NCBI GenBank assembly: GCA_017613855.1
Contig: JAGACY010000358.1
Coordinates: forward strand, 1 to 6,051
Reading direction: 5' to 3'
Length of the DNA: 6,051 bases
Source of the DNA: Pseudomonadota bacterium
GTDB taxonomy: Bacteria > Myxococcota > Bradymonadia > UBA4248
Under the pieces are notes generated by a model, which was not told the origin of the DNA, made no database searches, and was given only the letters and a program-made list of their open reading frames with translations. Below, one piece after another: positions 5,837 through 6,051 of the stretch. Position numbers and translations under genes: made by a program. Positions within the stretch are counted from its first letter, which is position 1; every line of letters begins with the position of its first letter.

Positions 5837-5842
5837 TATAAT
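5837..5842 (+). promoter_or_regulatory. -10 box (TATAAT) probably driving the zinc-ribbon gene
   Basis: A perfect TATAAT lies 60 bases upstream of the zinc-ribbon start. No good -35 is present at 16-18 bases (TTTCGT at 5814-5819 is poor), which would suit an activator-dependent promoter. Transcription would begin near 5849, so the RNA would open with the hairpin at 5852-5873. Confidence 0.4.
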
Positions 5843-5851
5843 AAAGAAGAT

Positions 5852-5879
5852 TGGCGTGGATTAAACTACGCCATTTTTT
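5852..5879 (+). terminator. Intrinsic terminator/attenuator between the MBL gene and the zinc-ribbon gene
   Basis: Arms TGGCGTGG (5852-5859) and CTACGCCA (5866-5873) form an 8-bp stem with one G-U pair around a 6-base loop, followed by six T (5874-5879). It most simply ends MBL transcription 88 bases after the stop. However, it lies downstream of the TATAAT at 5837 and only 12 bases before the next ribosome binding site, so it could also attenuate the zinc-ribbon gene. Confidence 0.8.
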
Positions 5880-5902
5880 GAACCTGTTCCTGGGAGTAAT
5901 CC

Positions 5903-6051
5903 ATGATTCGTTGCACTCAATGTCAACACGAATTGCCTGACAATTCGCGGTTTTGCGGTTATTGTGGAGCAAAAGTTGAAACCAATTCTGAATCTGCATC
6001 GCCTTCGATCAAAGATAATGAGACGATGTCCGATATGCCTGTTACAGGAGA
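5903..6051 (+). CDS. N-terminal zinc-ribbon protein, 3'-truncated by the window edge
   Basis: Only the first 49 residues are visible and the frame is open at the right edge. It starts at ATG 5903 with GGGAG (5892-5896) six bases upstream. Residues 4-21 carry a compact zinc ribbon with four cysteines in two CxxC knuckles (C4, C7 and C18, C21), in the usual order CTQCQHELPDNSRFCGYCG. After Lys25 the sequence becomes Ser/Glu/Asp-rich and likely disordered (26-49). Such N-terminal zinc ribbons followed by a low-complexity linker are common in Myxococcota-like genomes, where the unseen C-terminal part may be an FHA, DUF4388, TPR or membrane domain. No function can be assigned from the fragment. 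The FHA-DUF4388 gene nearby makes a signalling role plausible but unproven. Confidence 0.82.
   Translation, partial: MIRCTQCQHELPDNSRFCGYCGAKVETNSESASPSIKDNETMSDMPVTG

Overview
The window holds six protein-coding genes of a free-living-type bacterium, mostly housekeeping or envelope functions, with several structured intergenic regions. Taxonomy is inferred. An FHA domain fused to a DUF4388-type (PatA-N-like) domain, a neighbouring N-terminal double-CxxC zinc-ribbon protein and an unfamiliar lipoprotein are typical of Myxococcota/Bradymonadota-like (former deltaproteobacterial) lineages. Base composition looks mid to low GC by eye, which would be unusual for classic myxobacteria. No marker in the window fixes the phylum.

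Layout. At 1-968 (+) is the 3' two-thirds or more of tilS, the tRNA(Ile2)-lysidine synthetase. It converges on a minus-strand cluster across a 222-base intergenic region (969-1190) made of GC-rich hairpins and two arrays of 7-base repeats. The minus-strand cluster reads, in transcription order, FHA-DUF4388 protein (4746-3763), intrinsic terminator (3737-3711), yqeY (3696-3250), glmM (3241-1886) and a lipoprotein (1889-1191). The last three are packed with an 8-base gap and a 4-base ATGA overlap and look like one operon. Its terminator is probably at 1001-970. A 220-base divergent region (4747-4966) separates this cluster from a plus-strand RNase Z-like metallo-beta-lactamase-fold hydrolase (4967-5764). 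A promoter/terminator region (5765-5902) then leads into the start of a zinc-ribbon gene that runs off the right edge.

How the genes fit together. GlmM makes glucosamine-1-phosphate for peptidoglycan and LPS. The lipoprotein translationally coupled to it is predicted to sit in the envelope. YqeY resembles the tRNA-dependent amidotransferase GatB tail domain, and TilS and the RNase Z-like protein also belong to tRNA-linked families, but nothing here proves a joint pathway. The FHA-DUF4388 protein and the zinc-ribbon protein are of the kind used in phospho-dependent signalling in these lineages.

I found no CRISPR array, intact tRNA/rRNA gene, transposase, toxin-antitoxin pair or recognisable defence system. 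The most noteworthy features are non-coding: the composite repeat region at 978-1199, two terminator-like hairpins placed directly in front of downstream ribosome binding sites, a tRNA-3'-end-like sequence at 4945-4966, and a repeated CGTGWC word around a perfect TATAAT box.
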